Positions 1 to 5,902 are shown, numbered from the stretch's first letter. The stretch: DNA of 5,954 nucleotides from Phycisphaerales bacterium UBA2218 (GCA_002327785.1 DCUI01000060.1:2106-8059), one strand, 5' to 3'. Program-made: numbers and translations. The notes: a model not told the origin generated them from the sequence alone.

Positions 1-3000
1 CTCCCCGGCCGCAAGGTCTTCGACAAGGCCGTCATTGCACCGGATGTTAATGACGCAGAGGACTACTGGTGGCAGGGAACCCTTTTCGCTGGCGTATTCG
101 ATGGGAATGGCCATGTGATCTCAAATCTAACCATCAATGGAGACGGCTATCTTGGACTGTTTGGCCGACTGTACAACGCAGAGATCAAGAACACAGGCAT
201 AGTTGACGTGAATATCGTCGGTTCTGGCAACTGCGTCGGGGGTTTGGTCGGTTTCATCAGTGGCAACGTGACCCGGTGCTACAGCACGGGCGTCGTCAGC
301 GGCAGCGAGTGTGTCGGGGGTCTGGTGGGTGGTACAGCGCGAGGGTGGCGGGGTTTCAGTGCTTACATCACTGCAGGCTATTCCACTGCCAAGGTCAGCG
401 GGGATGCCTCTGTGGGGGGCCTACTGGGGCATAACCTCAACGCGAGCGTGAGCGGGTGCTACAGCACCGGTTCGGTCAACGGCGCCAGCAATGTCGGCGG
501 CCTCGTAGGTTACGGTCCGGGTAGCATCAGCCAGAGCTTCTGGGACATCGAGACTTCGAACCAAACCATGAGCGCCGGGGGGACGGGCAAGACGACCGCC
601 GAGATGCAGACAGCGAAAACGTTCTTTGAATGGGGCATCTGCGAGCAGGCGGGGGTCTGGACGATTGACGAGGGCAAGGACTATCCGAGACTGTCGTGGG
701 AGGGGAAGGCCGGCCGGCCGATAGAGACGTACCTTGGGGAGTTCCTGACGGGCGACGGGACGCCGGAGAGGCCATACCTCATCTACACGCTCGAAGACGT
801 CAATGTGATAACGATATTCCCCTGCGAACAAGGCAAGCACTTCCGGCTGATGTTCCTTCCGGGGACGGGTGCCGAGGACGATCCGTACGTCATCCGTGAC
901 GCGAATGATCTCGACCTGCTGGTTCAGTGTCCCTATGAGCAGGACAAACAGTTCCGCCTGGGGTTCCTGCCGGGCATGGGAACCGAGGACGATCCATACG
1001 TCATCCGCGATGCGGAGGACCTCGATCTGCTCATCCGCTGTCCTCACGAGCAGGACAAGCAGTTCCGCCTGGGGTTCCTGGCCGGCAAGGGGACGCCGGA
1101 GAATCCGTACGAGCTTCATGCTGCCCATGAGGTCGATTTTGTCGGCAGGTGTCCCTACGAGCGCGGCGCGCATTTTGTGCTCATGGCGGATATCGATTTG
1201 TCGGGTTTCGACGGCAAGGCCGGCCGGCCCGCCATGCATACCATCGCCTCCTTTGCGGGCGTCTTCGACGGCAACGGTCACACGATCTCTCATTTGACGA
1301 TCAAAAGTGGAAGCCATGCCGGGTTCTTCGGACAACTGAAACCTAGCGCCGAGGTCAGGGACCTATGGATCGTGGACGTGAACATCGTCACTTCAGGTTC
1401 GTACGCCGGGGCGTTGGCAGGCAAGAATGAAGGCCGCGTGATGCGCTGTCATGGCACCGGCGGGGTCAGCGGAAGCTGGTCTGTCGGTGGACTGATCGGG
1501 GAGAACCTGGGCACTGTGACCGAATGCTGCAGCCGCACTACCGCCGCCGGGAATCGGTATGTGGGTGGACTGGTGGGCAGCAATCGTGCTACGTTGGCCT
1601 GCTGTTACAGCACGGGCGCAGTTGGCGGCAATGAGTATGTCGGCGGGCTGGTCGGGGAAAACCGGGGTACCGTCACCCACTGCTATAGCTGTGGTGTCGT
1701 CAGGGGCAGTCTTTTTGTCGGCGGCCTGGTGGGGGGCGACTACAGTGGCACCGGCACTGTGGCCGGCGGCTTTTGGGATGTCGAAGCCTCAGGTCGAACG
1801 ACGAGCGCAGGCGGCACAGGTGCGACCAGAGCCGAGATGCAGACGGGCAGCACATTCCTGGACGCCGGCTGGGACTTTGTAGGCGAGACGGAGAACGGGA
1901 CGGAGGACATCTGGTACATGCTTGAGGGCGTGCATTACCCGATCCTGATGTGGGAGCTTGGGTACGGTCCTTTACTCCGGCCGGCTTTTGCCCCGGTTCC
2001 GCGAGACAGTGGCAGGGATCTCATCCTGCCACTGGCCCTGGGCTGGGCGCCTGGATGGCCAACGCTATTGCATGACGTTTACTTCGGAGAAGATCTTGAA
2101 GCAGTGGCTCACGCTACAATTGACACCGTGGGTGTCTGTCGCGGCCGTCTGCCGGCGGAATCGACTACGTACGCTCCCGATGCGCTGGAATGGGCAACGA
2201 CTTACTACTGGCGTATCGACGAGGTACGCGACGAGATTCCGGGGGACGGGTGCATCGGCCGTGTTTGGGCCTTCACGACGGCGGGCTATATCGGCAATCC
2301 GGACCCTGAAGACGGAGCCATCAAGTCCATTCGGTCACAGATTGTTCTTCACTGGGAATGCCGCCAAGCGGGCATGTCCTATGACGTCTACTTCGGAGAA
2401 GACAGGGAGGCTGTGACCAACGCGACGATAGACACCCCGGGCGTCTACTACGGCCGGCGCCCTCCTGAGGTGACAACTTGCGATCCCGGTGTATTAGAGA
2501 GCGACAGAATCTACTACTGGCGAATCGATGCGATCGACGAAACAGACCCTCGAAGTCCGTGGAAAGGAGACGTCTGGAGCTTCGGTACCTATGATGCTGA
2601 CTACGAAGTTGTCTCTGTTGTCGATGACTTCGAAGGCTACACGGACGACATAGACGCCGGAGAAACCATCTGGCAGACCTATATTGACGGCTGGTTAAAC
2701 GACACTGGCTCGATGGTGGGTTACATCGAGGCTCCGTTTGCCGAAATGACGATTGTCCACGGTGGCCTGCAATCCATGCCCGTAGAATTCGACAATTCGG
2801 TGCCGCCCTTCTATTCCGAGATTGAGCGGATATGGTGGGAGGGGCCGCAGGATTGGACGGTTGATGAGCCAGACGCACTGACGCTGTATTTCCGAGGTGA
2901 TCCGAGCAGCAGTCCAGAGCCGCTGTATGTCCAGATCGAAGACACTGGGGGACGGATCGCGACCGTGATCCATTCGAATGCAGATGCCGTGCAGGGAGCT

Positions 3001-3168
3001 GTATGGATAGCATGGCGCATCGCCTTGGCGGATGTGCAAGCGGCGGGCGTGGACACGACGGCGGTGCGAAGGATGGTGATTGGCATCGGCGATCGCGAGA
3101 ACCCCAAGCCCGGCGGCGCCGGCCGGATTTACATCGACGATATCCGCCTGACGAAGCGCACGCCGTAG
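1..3168 (+). CDS. Large secreted GLUG-repeat protein with two fibronectin-like modules and a C-terminal sugar-binding-like domain (5' partial)
   Basis: The frame is open from base 1 without a stop, so the gene starts upstream. GTG 115 lies inside a conserved FAGVFDGNGH-V-ISNLTI motif and is not a start. The visible part is 1055 residues. In order (window residue numbers): end of a DIDLSG-type domain and FDGNGH motif (1-45); GLUG block 1 (78-179) closed by FWDIETS...SAGGTGKTTAEMQ (180-203) and DYPRLSWE (227-234); four 37-residue tandem units (249-396); a second FAGVFDGNGH motif (418-427); GLUG block 2 (468-590) closed by FWDVEAS...AEMQ and HYPILMWE; two DVYFGED...YYWRID fibronectin-III-like modules (about 661-761 and 762-865); and a VDDFEGY...YIDDIRL domain (874-1052) resembling C-terminal carbohydrate-binding-like domains of planctomycete proteins. 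GLUG repeats are expected to form a beta-solenoid, so a surface or extracellular binding role is likely; no catalytic motif is seen. The end at TKRTP shows no PEP-CTERM, dockerin or LPXTG signal. The exact function is unknown. Confidence 0.9.
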   Translation, partial: LPGRKVFDKAVIAPDVNDAEDYWWQGTLFAGVFDGNGHVISNLTINGDGYLGLFGRLYNAEIKNTGIVDVNIVGSGNCVGGLVGFISGNVTRCYSTGVVSGSECVGGLVGGTARGWRGFSAYITAGYSTAKVSGDASVGGLLGHNLNASVSGCYSTGSVNGASNVGGLVGYGPGSISQSFWDIETSNQTMSAGGTGKTTAEMQTAKTFFEWGICEQAGVWTIDEGKDYPRLSWEGKAGRPIETYLGEFLTGDGTPERPYLIYTLEDVNVITIFPCEQGKHFRLMFLPGTGAEDDPYVIRDANDLDLLVQCPYEQDKQFRLGFLPGMGTEDDPYVIRDAEDLDLLIRCPHEQDKQFRLGFLAGKGTPENPYELHAAHEVDFVGRCPYERGAHFVLMADIDLSGFDGKAGRPAMHTIASFAGVFDGNGHTISHLTIKSGSHAGFFGQLKPSAEVRDLWIVDVNIVTSGSYAGALAGKNEGRVMRCHGTGGVSGSWSVGGLIGENLGTVTECCSRTTAAGNRYVGGLVGSNRATLACCYSTGAVGGNEYVGGLVGENRGTVTHCYSCGVVRGSLFVGGLVGGDYSGTGTVAGGFWDVEASGRTTSAGGTGATRAEMQTGSTFLDAGWDFVGETENGTEDIWYMLEGVHYPILMWELGYGPLLRPAFAPVPRDSGRDLILPLALGWAPGWPTLLHDVYFGEDLEAVAHATIDTVGVCRGRLPAESTTYAPDALEWATTYYWRIDEVRDEIPGDGCIGRVWAFTTAGYIGNPDPEDGAIKSIRSQIVLHWECRQAGMSYDVYFGEDREAVTNATIDTPGVYYGRRPPEVTTCDPGVLESDRIYYWRIDAIDETDPRSPWKGDVWSFGTYDADYEVVSVVDDFEGYTDDIDAGETIWQTYIDGWLNDTGSMVGYIEAPFAEMTIVHGGLQSMPVEFDNSVPPFYSEIERIWWEGPQDWTVDEPDALTLYFRGDPSSSPEPLYVQIEDTGGRIATVIHSNADAVQGAVWIAWRIALADVQAAGVDTTAVRRMVIGIGDRENPKPGGAGRIYIDDIRLTKRTP
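232..537 (+). repeat. GLUG repeat block 1 (four repeats)
   Basis: Four imperfect GLUG units, each opening with VGGL(V/L)G, lie at about residues 79, 105, 138 and 165 of the visible protein. Two of them continue to the canonical CYSTG...V.G ending, a third has GYSTAKVSG instead, and the last runs into FWDIETS. The second unit is longer than the rest, with an insert GWRGFSAYITA before GYSTA. The block ends in the usual GLUG-associated tail, SAGGTGKTTAEMQT. GLUG repeats (Pfam Glug) occur in bacterial surface proteins and are thought to stack as solenoid rungs. Confidence 0.8.
745..1188 (+). repeat. Four head-to-tail 111-bp units encoding 37-residue repeats
   Basis: Four consecutive units of exactly 111 bp start at 745, 856, 967 and 1078. 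The consensus is roughly LPGxGTEDDPYVIRDA, then DLDLL, then CPxEQDKQFRLGF. Units 2 and 3 differ at 21 of 111 bases and 6 of 37 residues by hand count. The outer units are more diverged. Unit 1 reads GDGTPERPYLIYTLEDVNVI and ends KHFRLMF. Only unit 4 runs on into LMADIDLSG, which I recognise as the normal continuation of this GLUG-associated domain. Units 1-3 therefore look like truncated copies of the first half of that domain, multiplied by tandem duplication without breaking the frame. Confidence 0.85.
1402..1770 (+). repeat. GLUG repeat block 2 (five repeats)
   Basis: Five units of about 23-26 residues start at YAGALAG, SVGGLIG, YVGGLVG, YVGGLVG and FVGGLVG. The first four each carry a cysteine just before the turn (RCHGTG, ECCSRT, CCYSTG, HCYSCG). 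The block ends in GFWDVEASGRTTSAGGTGATRAEMQ, matching the tail of block 1, so the two halves of the protein (FDGNGH motif, GLUG block, FWD tail, YPxLxWE) are an internal duplication. The third and fourth units share the highly similar start YVGGLVG(S/E)NR. Confidence 0.8.
1980..2595 (+). repeat. Two tandem DVYFGED/YYWRID fibronectin-III-like modules
   Basis: Two modules of about 100 residues repeat with a spacing of 103 residues (309 bp) between their DVYFGED motifs (codons at 2074 and 2383). Each has DVYFGED, ATIDT.GV, a proline-rich turn, then TYYWRID or IYYWRID and a closing VWAFTT or VWSFGT. The second keeps the usual opening NPDPEDGA and the W strand (IVLHWEC); the first has a diverged opening, PVPRDSGRDLILPLALGW. 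Such modules normally act as spacers between binding or catalytic domains in secreted proteins. No enzyme domain is attached in the visible part. Confidence 0.7.
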
Positions 3169-3191
3169 GCATTCGGTGTGATTTGAAACTG

Positions 3192-3209
3192 GACCAGGAG
3201 TTCCTGGTC
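3192..3209. terminator. Hairpin between convergent genes, possible bidirectional terminator
   Basis: GACCAGG (3192-3198) and CCTGGTC (3203-3209) form a perfect 7-bp stem around a 4-nt loop AGTT, midway between the stop of the repeat protein (3168) and the stop of the serpin gene (3217). Its position suits transcription termination from both sides. Neither side has a true T-run: on the minus strand the stem is followed by CAGTTTCAAATC, on the plus strand by ACGGGCC. It is therefore a weak intrinsic terminator at best. Confidence 0.4.
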
Positions 3210-3216
3210 ACGGGCC

Positions 3217-4488
3217 TCAGCTCTGCGGATTCATGACCCGGCCGAGGAACAGGATGCTGCCGGAGGCCTTGTCGCGGATCAGGAACACAAACGGGTGGTC
3301 GGCGCGGAAGACCGGCGTCTGGTCGGGCAACGCCGCGGTCAGCTTCATGGTCACTGCCGTGGCCGCAGCGGCTTCCGTGCCTTCCTCGTTCACGTCCACA
3401 TACGCCTGGTGGATTACCGCGGAGATGAACAGGTCCCGCCGGCCGGTCATGCCGGAGAAGTCGGCCGCCTGGGAGAAGGCGTCTGTCATGCCCATCGACC
3501 GCAGGACACTCTCCATACTGAACTTGCTGGTCATCTTGAACTTGGGCATGGCGACGATGACTTCTCGGCTGCTCACGCCGTCGAGCCACCGGGCGAGGTT
3601 CTCGGCCGTCAGGGCCTTCTCCAATTCGCCGATTCCATCCGCCTTCTTCGGCAACAGGACGACCATTGCCAGTTCCTCGCCCGCATAGGGCATTTCGAGC
3701 ACTTGCAGCATATCGGTTTCCGCATAGCCGAATTGGGCCTTCTGATTCATCATCGGAGTCTGTACTGTGCTGCCGTCGATCAGGGTGAAGGGCTCATCTT
3801 GCGTCCGGTCCTTCTTGAACTGGCTGGCCCAGTTGCCCTTGAAGTAGATGGCATTGGTCAACACGAGCCGGGTCATGGCATCCAGCACGCCCGGTCCGAT
3901 CAGGTCCTTGATCTTGTCGTTGGTCTGCTTCTCGACCCAAAAGTTGATGGTCCGGCGGGCCTTCTCGACGGCCCCGACGAAGTCCAGCTCCTGAAGCTTG
4001 CCGCCGTATTGCTCCTCCACGGTTTGCACGAAGGCCCGGAGGAATTCATAGTCCTTCTGCCCCCACAGGGCATTCGCCACGCGAAGCTCGTACTTGCCTG
4101 CGTCGCCTCGGCTGTTGAGGTCCTTGATGATCTGGCCGAAGGCCAGGGCGAATTGCTCCTGCGTCAGAGGTTCGCCGGTCATGCCCAGCCGCTTCAGAAT
4201 CTCAGCAGAGGTCGGATAACACAAGGTCTGTGCCATCTGTTCGGTGGTCGAGCCCTTTGCCCCCGCATACGTCATCCCCAACGCGGCGGAGATGCTGTAC
4301 GGCGAGAAGAACAGGTTGCCTTCCTGGCCCCGCAACTGCCGGTAAAGCCCGACGGCGAAGCCGTTGTTGCCTTGTGCAACCAAGGTCGTTTCCTTATTGC
4401 GATCCGCCTTTGCCGCCTGGGCAGCGCAGCCGCTGCCTGCCGCCGAAAGAACAACCAACGTTGCCGCTGCAATCCTGCACGTCATCAT
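3217..4488 (-). CDS. Secreted or lipid-anchored serpin (serine/cysteine protease inhibitor)
   Basis: The 423-residue product matches the serpin fold throughout: NLFFSPYSISAALGMTYAGA (58-77), NALWG (139-143), LVLTNAIYFKGNWASQF (208-224), LEMPY..EELAMVVLLPK (264-281), MPKFKM (314-319), DFSGM and FISAVIHQAYVDVNEEGTE (354-372). The hinge EEGTEAAAAT (368-377) has Thr at P14 and small residues at P12-P9, the mark of inhibitory serpins, which trap proteases covalently. The signature FRADHPFVFLI (394-404) fits the PROSITE serpin pattern. The length is ordinary for a secreted serpin. A signal peptide is visible (Arg5, hydrophobic 6-17) with Cys21 in GSGC; this is a poor lipobox because -3 is Gly, so signal peptidase I cleavage is also possible. 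ATG 4488 is chosen over TTG 4494 because GGAGG lies 7 nt before it. The target protease cannot be read from the sequence; Thr384 is the formal P1, but the loop is longer than in alpha-1-antitrypsin. Confidence 0.95.
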   Translation of the reverse strand: MMTCRIAAATLVVLSAAGSGCAAQAAKADRNKETTLVAQGNNGFAVGLYRQLRGQEGNLFFSPYSISAALGMTYAGAKGSTTEQMAQTLCYPTSAEILKRLGMTGEPLTQEQFALAFGQIIKDLNSRGDAGKYELRVANALWGQKDYEFLRAFVQTVEEQYGGKLQELDFVGAVEKARRTINFWVEKQTNDKIKDLIGPGVLDAMTRLVLTNAIYFKGNWASQFKKDRTQDEPFTLIDGSTVQTPMMNQKAQFGYAETDMLQVLEMPYAGEELAMVVLLPKKADGIGELEKALTAENLARWLDGVSSREVIVAMPKFKMTSKFSMESVLRSMGMTDAFSQAADFSGMTGRRDLFISAVIHQAYVDVNEEGTEAAAATAVTMKLTAALPDQTPVFRADHPFVFLIRDKASGSILFLGRVMNPQS

Positions 4489-4495
4489 GGCCAAA

Positions 4496-4500
4496 CCTCC
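4496..4500 (-). promoter_or_regulatory. Shine-Dalgarno site of the serpin gene
   Basis: GGAGG on the minus strand sits 7 nt before ATG 4488. A TTG six bases upstream of that ATG (4494) would leave a gap of only one base, too short for ribosome binding. The site therefore decides the start. Confidence 0.75.
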
Positions 4501-4538
4501 TGATTCAGGTCGATCATCCTTCCATTATTACGACGCAG

Positions 4539-4544
4539 ATTATA
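4539..4544 (-). promoter_or_regulatory. -10 box of the probable serpin promoter
   Basis: Read on the minus strand this is a perfect TATAAT, about 50 nt before the serpin ATG, implying a leader of roughly 40-45 nt. No recognisable -35 hexamer lies 16-18 bp upstream: that stretch is GC-rich and includes a 10-bp palindrome, CCGCCGGCGG, at 4558-4567. An activator-dependent promoter is one explanation, but this is a guess. Confidence 0.45.
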
Positions 4545-4606
4545 CCGGTTCGGTTGACCGCCGGCGGTGAGAATTCGCCTGATTGTGCCGGCCGACGGAC
4601 CTGCCC

Positions 4607-4635
4607 TTGAGTTCGGCGCCGGCAGAGGGTACCAT
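4607..4635 (+). promoter_or_regulatory. Candidate sigma-70-type promoter of the GNAT gene
   Basis: TTGAGT (4607-4612) and TACCAT (4630-4635) are separated by exactly 17 bp and each matches four of six consensus bases. Transcription would start near 4642, leaving a leader of about 23 nt before ATG 4665. A GGAG at 4653-4656, 8 nt before that ATG, is a good ribosome binding site. The match is moderate and could be chance in this 170-bp gap. Confidence 0.35.
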
Positions 4636-4664
4636 GCGCGCAATGGAATCCTGGAGAATCCGCC

Positions 4665-5222
4665 ATGGTGCGCACCACGCATCTGGAAATCGTGTCGAGA
4701 GAACAGTGGGTCCACAGGTCCCGCGAAGGGACGGGTCTGAGCGTTCGAGAGTGCGTCGTCAAGCAGCCCCGGCTCAACCGGTTCCTGTACCAGTACGTCG
4801 GCGGCGACTGGCGATGGGTGGATCGACTCGTCTGGTCGGCCGAGAGGTGGCAGGAATACGCCGCCGCCGACAACCTCAGGACCTTCATCGCCTACCGGGA
4901 GGGCTCCATCGCCGGCTACTACGAACTTCAGCGTCAAGAGGGCGGCAAGGGCTCCCAAACGCGAAATGATGCGTTTGGGGACCCCAGCGTGGAAATCCGG
5001 ATCTTCGGCCTGACTCCGGAGTTCGTGGGCCGGGGGCTCGGTGGCTTTCTGCTCGACAGCGCGATCGAGAACGCGTTCGCCTGGGGCGCCCGCCGGGTCT
5101 GGGTGCACACCTGCTCCAATGACCACCCCAACGCCTTGAACAACTACCTCAAGTCCGGCTTCAAGGTGTTCAAGGTCGAAGACAAGTCAGCGCGAATCCG
5201 CCATCGCAGGAGGGCCGGGTGA
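4665..5222 (+). CDS. GNAT-family N-acetyltransferase with an in-frame palindromic insert
   Basis: The 185-residue product is a single GNAT domain, expected to transfer an acetyl group from acetyl-CoA to an amine in the cytoplasm. The N-terminal half has LNRFLYQYVGGDWRWVDRL (37-55) and IAGYYEL (82-88), which I associate with a small GNAT subfamily of unknown substrate. The acetyl-CoA loop (motif A) is PEFVGRGLGGFLL (118-130); the usual Gln/Arg of Q/RxxGxG is Val121. Motif B follows as VWVHTCSNDHPNALNNYLKS (145-164), then GFKVFK. Residues 95-108 (KGSQTRNDAFGDPS), between two beta strands, are extra compared with relatives I remember, where the strand runs almost directly into VEI.(Y/I)FGL; this stretch coincides with a perfect DNA hairpin. 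ATG 4665 is supported by GGAG 8 nt upstream. The stop overlaps the next gene's GTG by 4 nt, so the two were probably co-translated. Confidence 0.9.
   Translation: MVRTTHLEIVSREQWVHRSREGTGLSVRECVVKQPRLNRFLYQYVGGDWRWVDRLVWSAERWQEYAAADNLRTFIAYREGSIAGYYELQRQEGGKGSQTRNDAFGDPSVEIRIFGLTPEFVGRGLGGFLLDSAIENAFAWGARRVWVHTCSNDHPNALNNYLKSGFKVFKVEDKSARIRHRRRAG
4953..4980. repeat. Perfect 9-bp inverted repeat within the GNAT gene
   Basis: CCCAAACGC (4954-4962) and GCGTTTGGG (4971-4979) are exact reverse complements around the 8-nt loop GAAATGAT, with one further G-U pair possible (4953/4980). The hairpin encodes about SQTRNDAFG and lies inside the 14-residue segment that seems extra in this GNAT protein. 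It resembles small palindromic elements that insert in frame into genes (the Rickettsia RPE elements are the known example). That it is mobile is inference; no second copy is in this window. Confidence 0.6.
5208..5213 (+). promoter_or_regulatory. Shine-Dalgarno site supporting GTG 5219
   Basis: AGGAGG ends 5 nt before GTG 5219, inside the last codons of the GNAT gene. It favours the GTG start with GTGA overlap over the internal ATG at 5273, which has only AAGG 4 nt upstream. The 18 residues that GTG adds show no conserved feature, so the ATG remains possible. Confidence 0.55.
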
Positions 5223-5728
5223 ACAAATCCCCTCCGGAGGCAGGGCACTGTGCTTCTGTGCTGAAAGGTGACATGAACGGGAACCAACGAAACACCGATC
5301 TGATTGTTACGGACCTCGGCGGCACGCTCGTCGGGACGGATGGGGCCATTATGGCCGCCGTGCGACGGGCGGCGAAGGAGCTTGGCATCCCGGAGGGATA
5401 TGCCGATCCGGTGTACGACGTGTTCGGGACCAGTATCTGGGAGTGTATGTTCGGGCCTATCTGCCCGAGGGGCACAAGGACCGGACCGACGAGTGCCACG
5501 AGCGATTCTGGCGGCTGTTTCCCTACGAGGTGCTCGGTCAGATCGCGCCGTTTGGAAATCGCCATTAAGGAAGGCCTCGATAACGGTTCCCGCTCAGAGG
5601 TCGCCTACTACAAACTCGCCAAGGAGTGTGACGGTAATTGCCGGGAGATGTTGCAGAGAATTGAGGCCGGCTGGGCTCTGTGTGGTGGGCACAAGGCCGA
5701 AGGAATGGCAGAGACAGAACCGGTTTAG
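5219..5728 (+). pseudogene. Broken HAD-superfamily hydrolase gene, frameshifted and truncated
   Basis: The start (GTG 5219, or ATG 5273) encodes DLIVTDLGGTLVGTDGAIM, a HAD motif I with the nucleophile Asp. The second Asp of DxDGT is Gly, as in phosphonatase-like members, and an alpha-helical cap start follows (AAVRRAAKELGIPEGYADPV, then YDVFGTSIWE). After TGG GAG (ending 5443) the original frame turns unprotein-like (CMFGPICPRGTRTG). From 5446 the frame two bases on continues naturally with YVRAYLPEGHKDRTDECHER and FWRLFPYEVLGQIAPFGNRH, then TAA (5566-5568). The simplest reading is a 2-nt gain in GTGTA (5443-5447). HAD motifs II-IV are missing, so even after correction the protein lacks catalytic residues. 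The original frame happens to stay open to TAG 5728 (169 residues), so gene callers may report an intact protein. A sequencing error would explain the shift but not the missing C-terminal half. Confidence 0.7.
5546..5728 (+). other. Unrecognised coding-like tail after the HAD fragment
   Basis: In the original HAD frame the last 60 residues again look like protein, with helix-forming stretches: EIAIKEGL, SEVAYYKLAKE, REMLQRIEAGW, ALCGGHKAEG. I do not recognise the family; it resembles none of the HAD motifs II-IV. It may be the 3' end of a different gene joined to the HAD remnant by deletion, or genuine HAD sequence after a second, compensating indel near 5551-5556. Chance open frame is also possible. 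Confidence 0.35.
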
Positions 5729-5902
5729 TCGCTTCGTCGCTTTCCCCGCACAACTCTACCCTTTGATTGCATACCGTAATCGGATAAATCTCGCGGATGT
5801 GCGGTTTCTATCGGCGAAAAGCCACGAATGTGCACCGGACGGAGCGATTCGTCGATCTCACCACAGGTGAAGTCCCGATCGCTCAGCCAACCTGTATCGC
5901 AG
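5729..5902. other. Non-coding stretch, no gene seen
   Basis: No open frame here has protein-like composition or a start with a ribosome binding site. Two weak inverted repeats are visible: ACGAAT (5824-5829) with ATTCGT (5847-5852), and ACAGGT (5863-5868) with ACCTGT (5890-5895). At 6 bp with loops of 17 and 21 nt they are within chance expectation. The stretch is probably degraded sequence behind the broken HAD gene. Confidence 0.5.

Noticed and set aside
706..1229. 14-bp direct repeat AAGGCCGGCCGGCC at 706 and 1216, considered as recombination or attachment sites
   Set aside because: Both copies encode the repeated KAGRP segment of the duplicated module, so protein-level duplication explains them.
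421..1335. 304-residue open frame on the minus strand inside the GLUG gene
   Set aside because: It lies opposite the clearly coding GLUG frame, has no recognisable domain or ribosome site, and is explained by GC-rich third positions and the 111-bp repeats.
2321..3589. 422-residue minus-strand open frame across the end of the GLUG gene and the end of the serpin gene
   Set aside because: Arginine-, serine- and proline-rich nonsense-like composition, spanning two real genes; a high-GC shadow frame.
3295..4503. 402-residue plus-strand open frame opposite the serpin gene
   Set aside because: It is the antisense of a serpin with intact signature motifs; its His- and Leu-rich sequence matches nothing I know.
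4558..4567. Palindrome CCGCCGGCGG upstream of the serpin -10 box considered as an operator
   Set aside because: Short GC palindromes are frequent in this base composition and there is no second copy or regulator gene nearby.
5549..5555. CGTTTGG at the HAD break, compared with the right arm of the GNAT palindrome as a possible element scar
   Set aside because: Only a 7-mer is shared and no left arm is present; such a match is expected by chance in about 6 kb.
5304..5870. 188-residue plus-strand frame through the HAD remnant to 5870
   Set aside because: Basic, low-complexity translation with no ribosome site. HAD motifs are in other frames.
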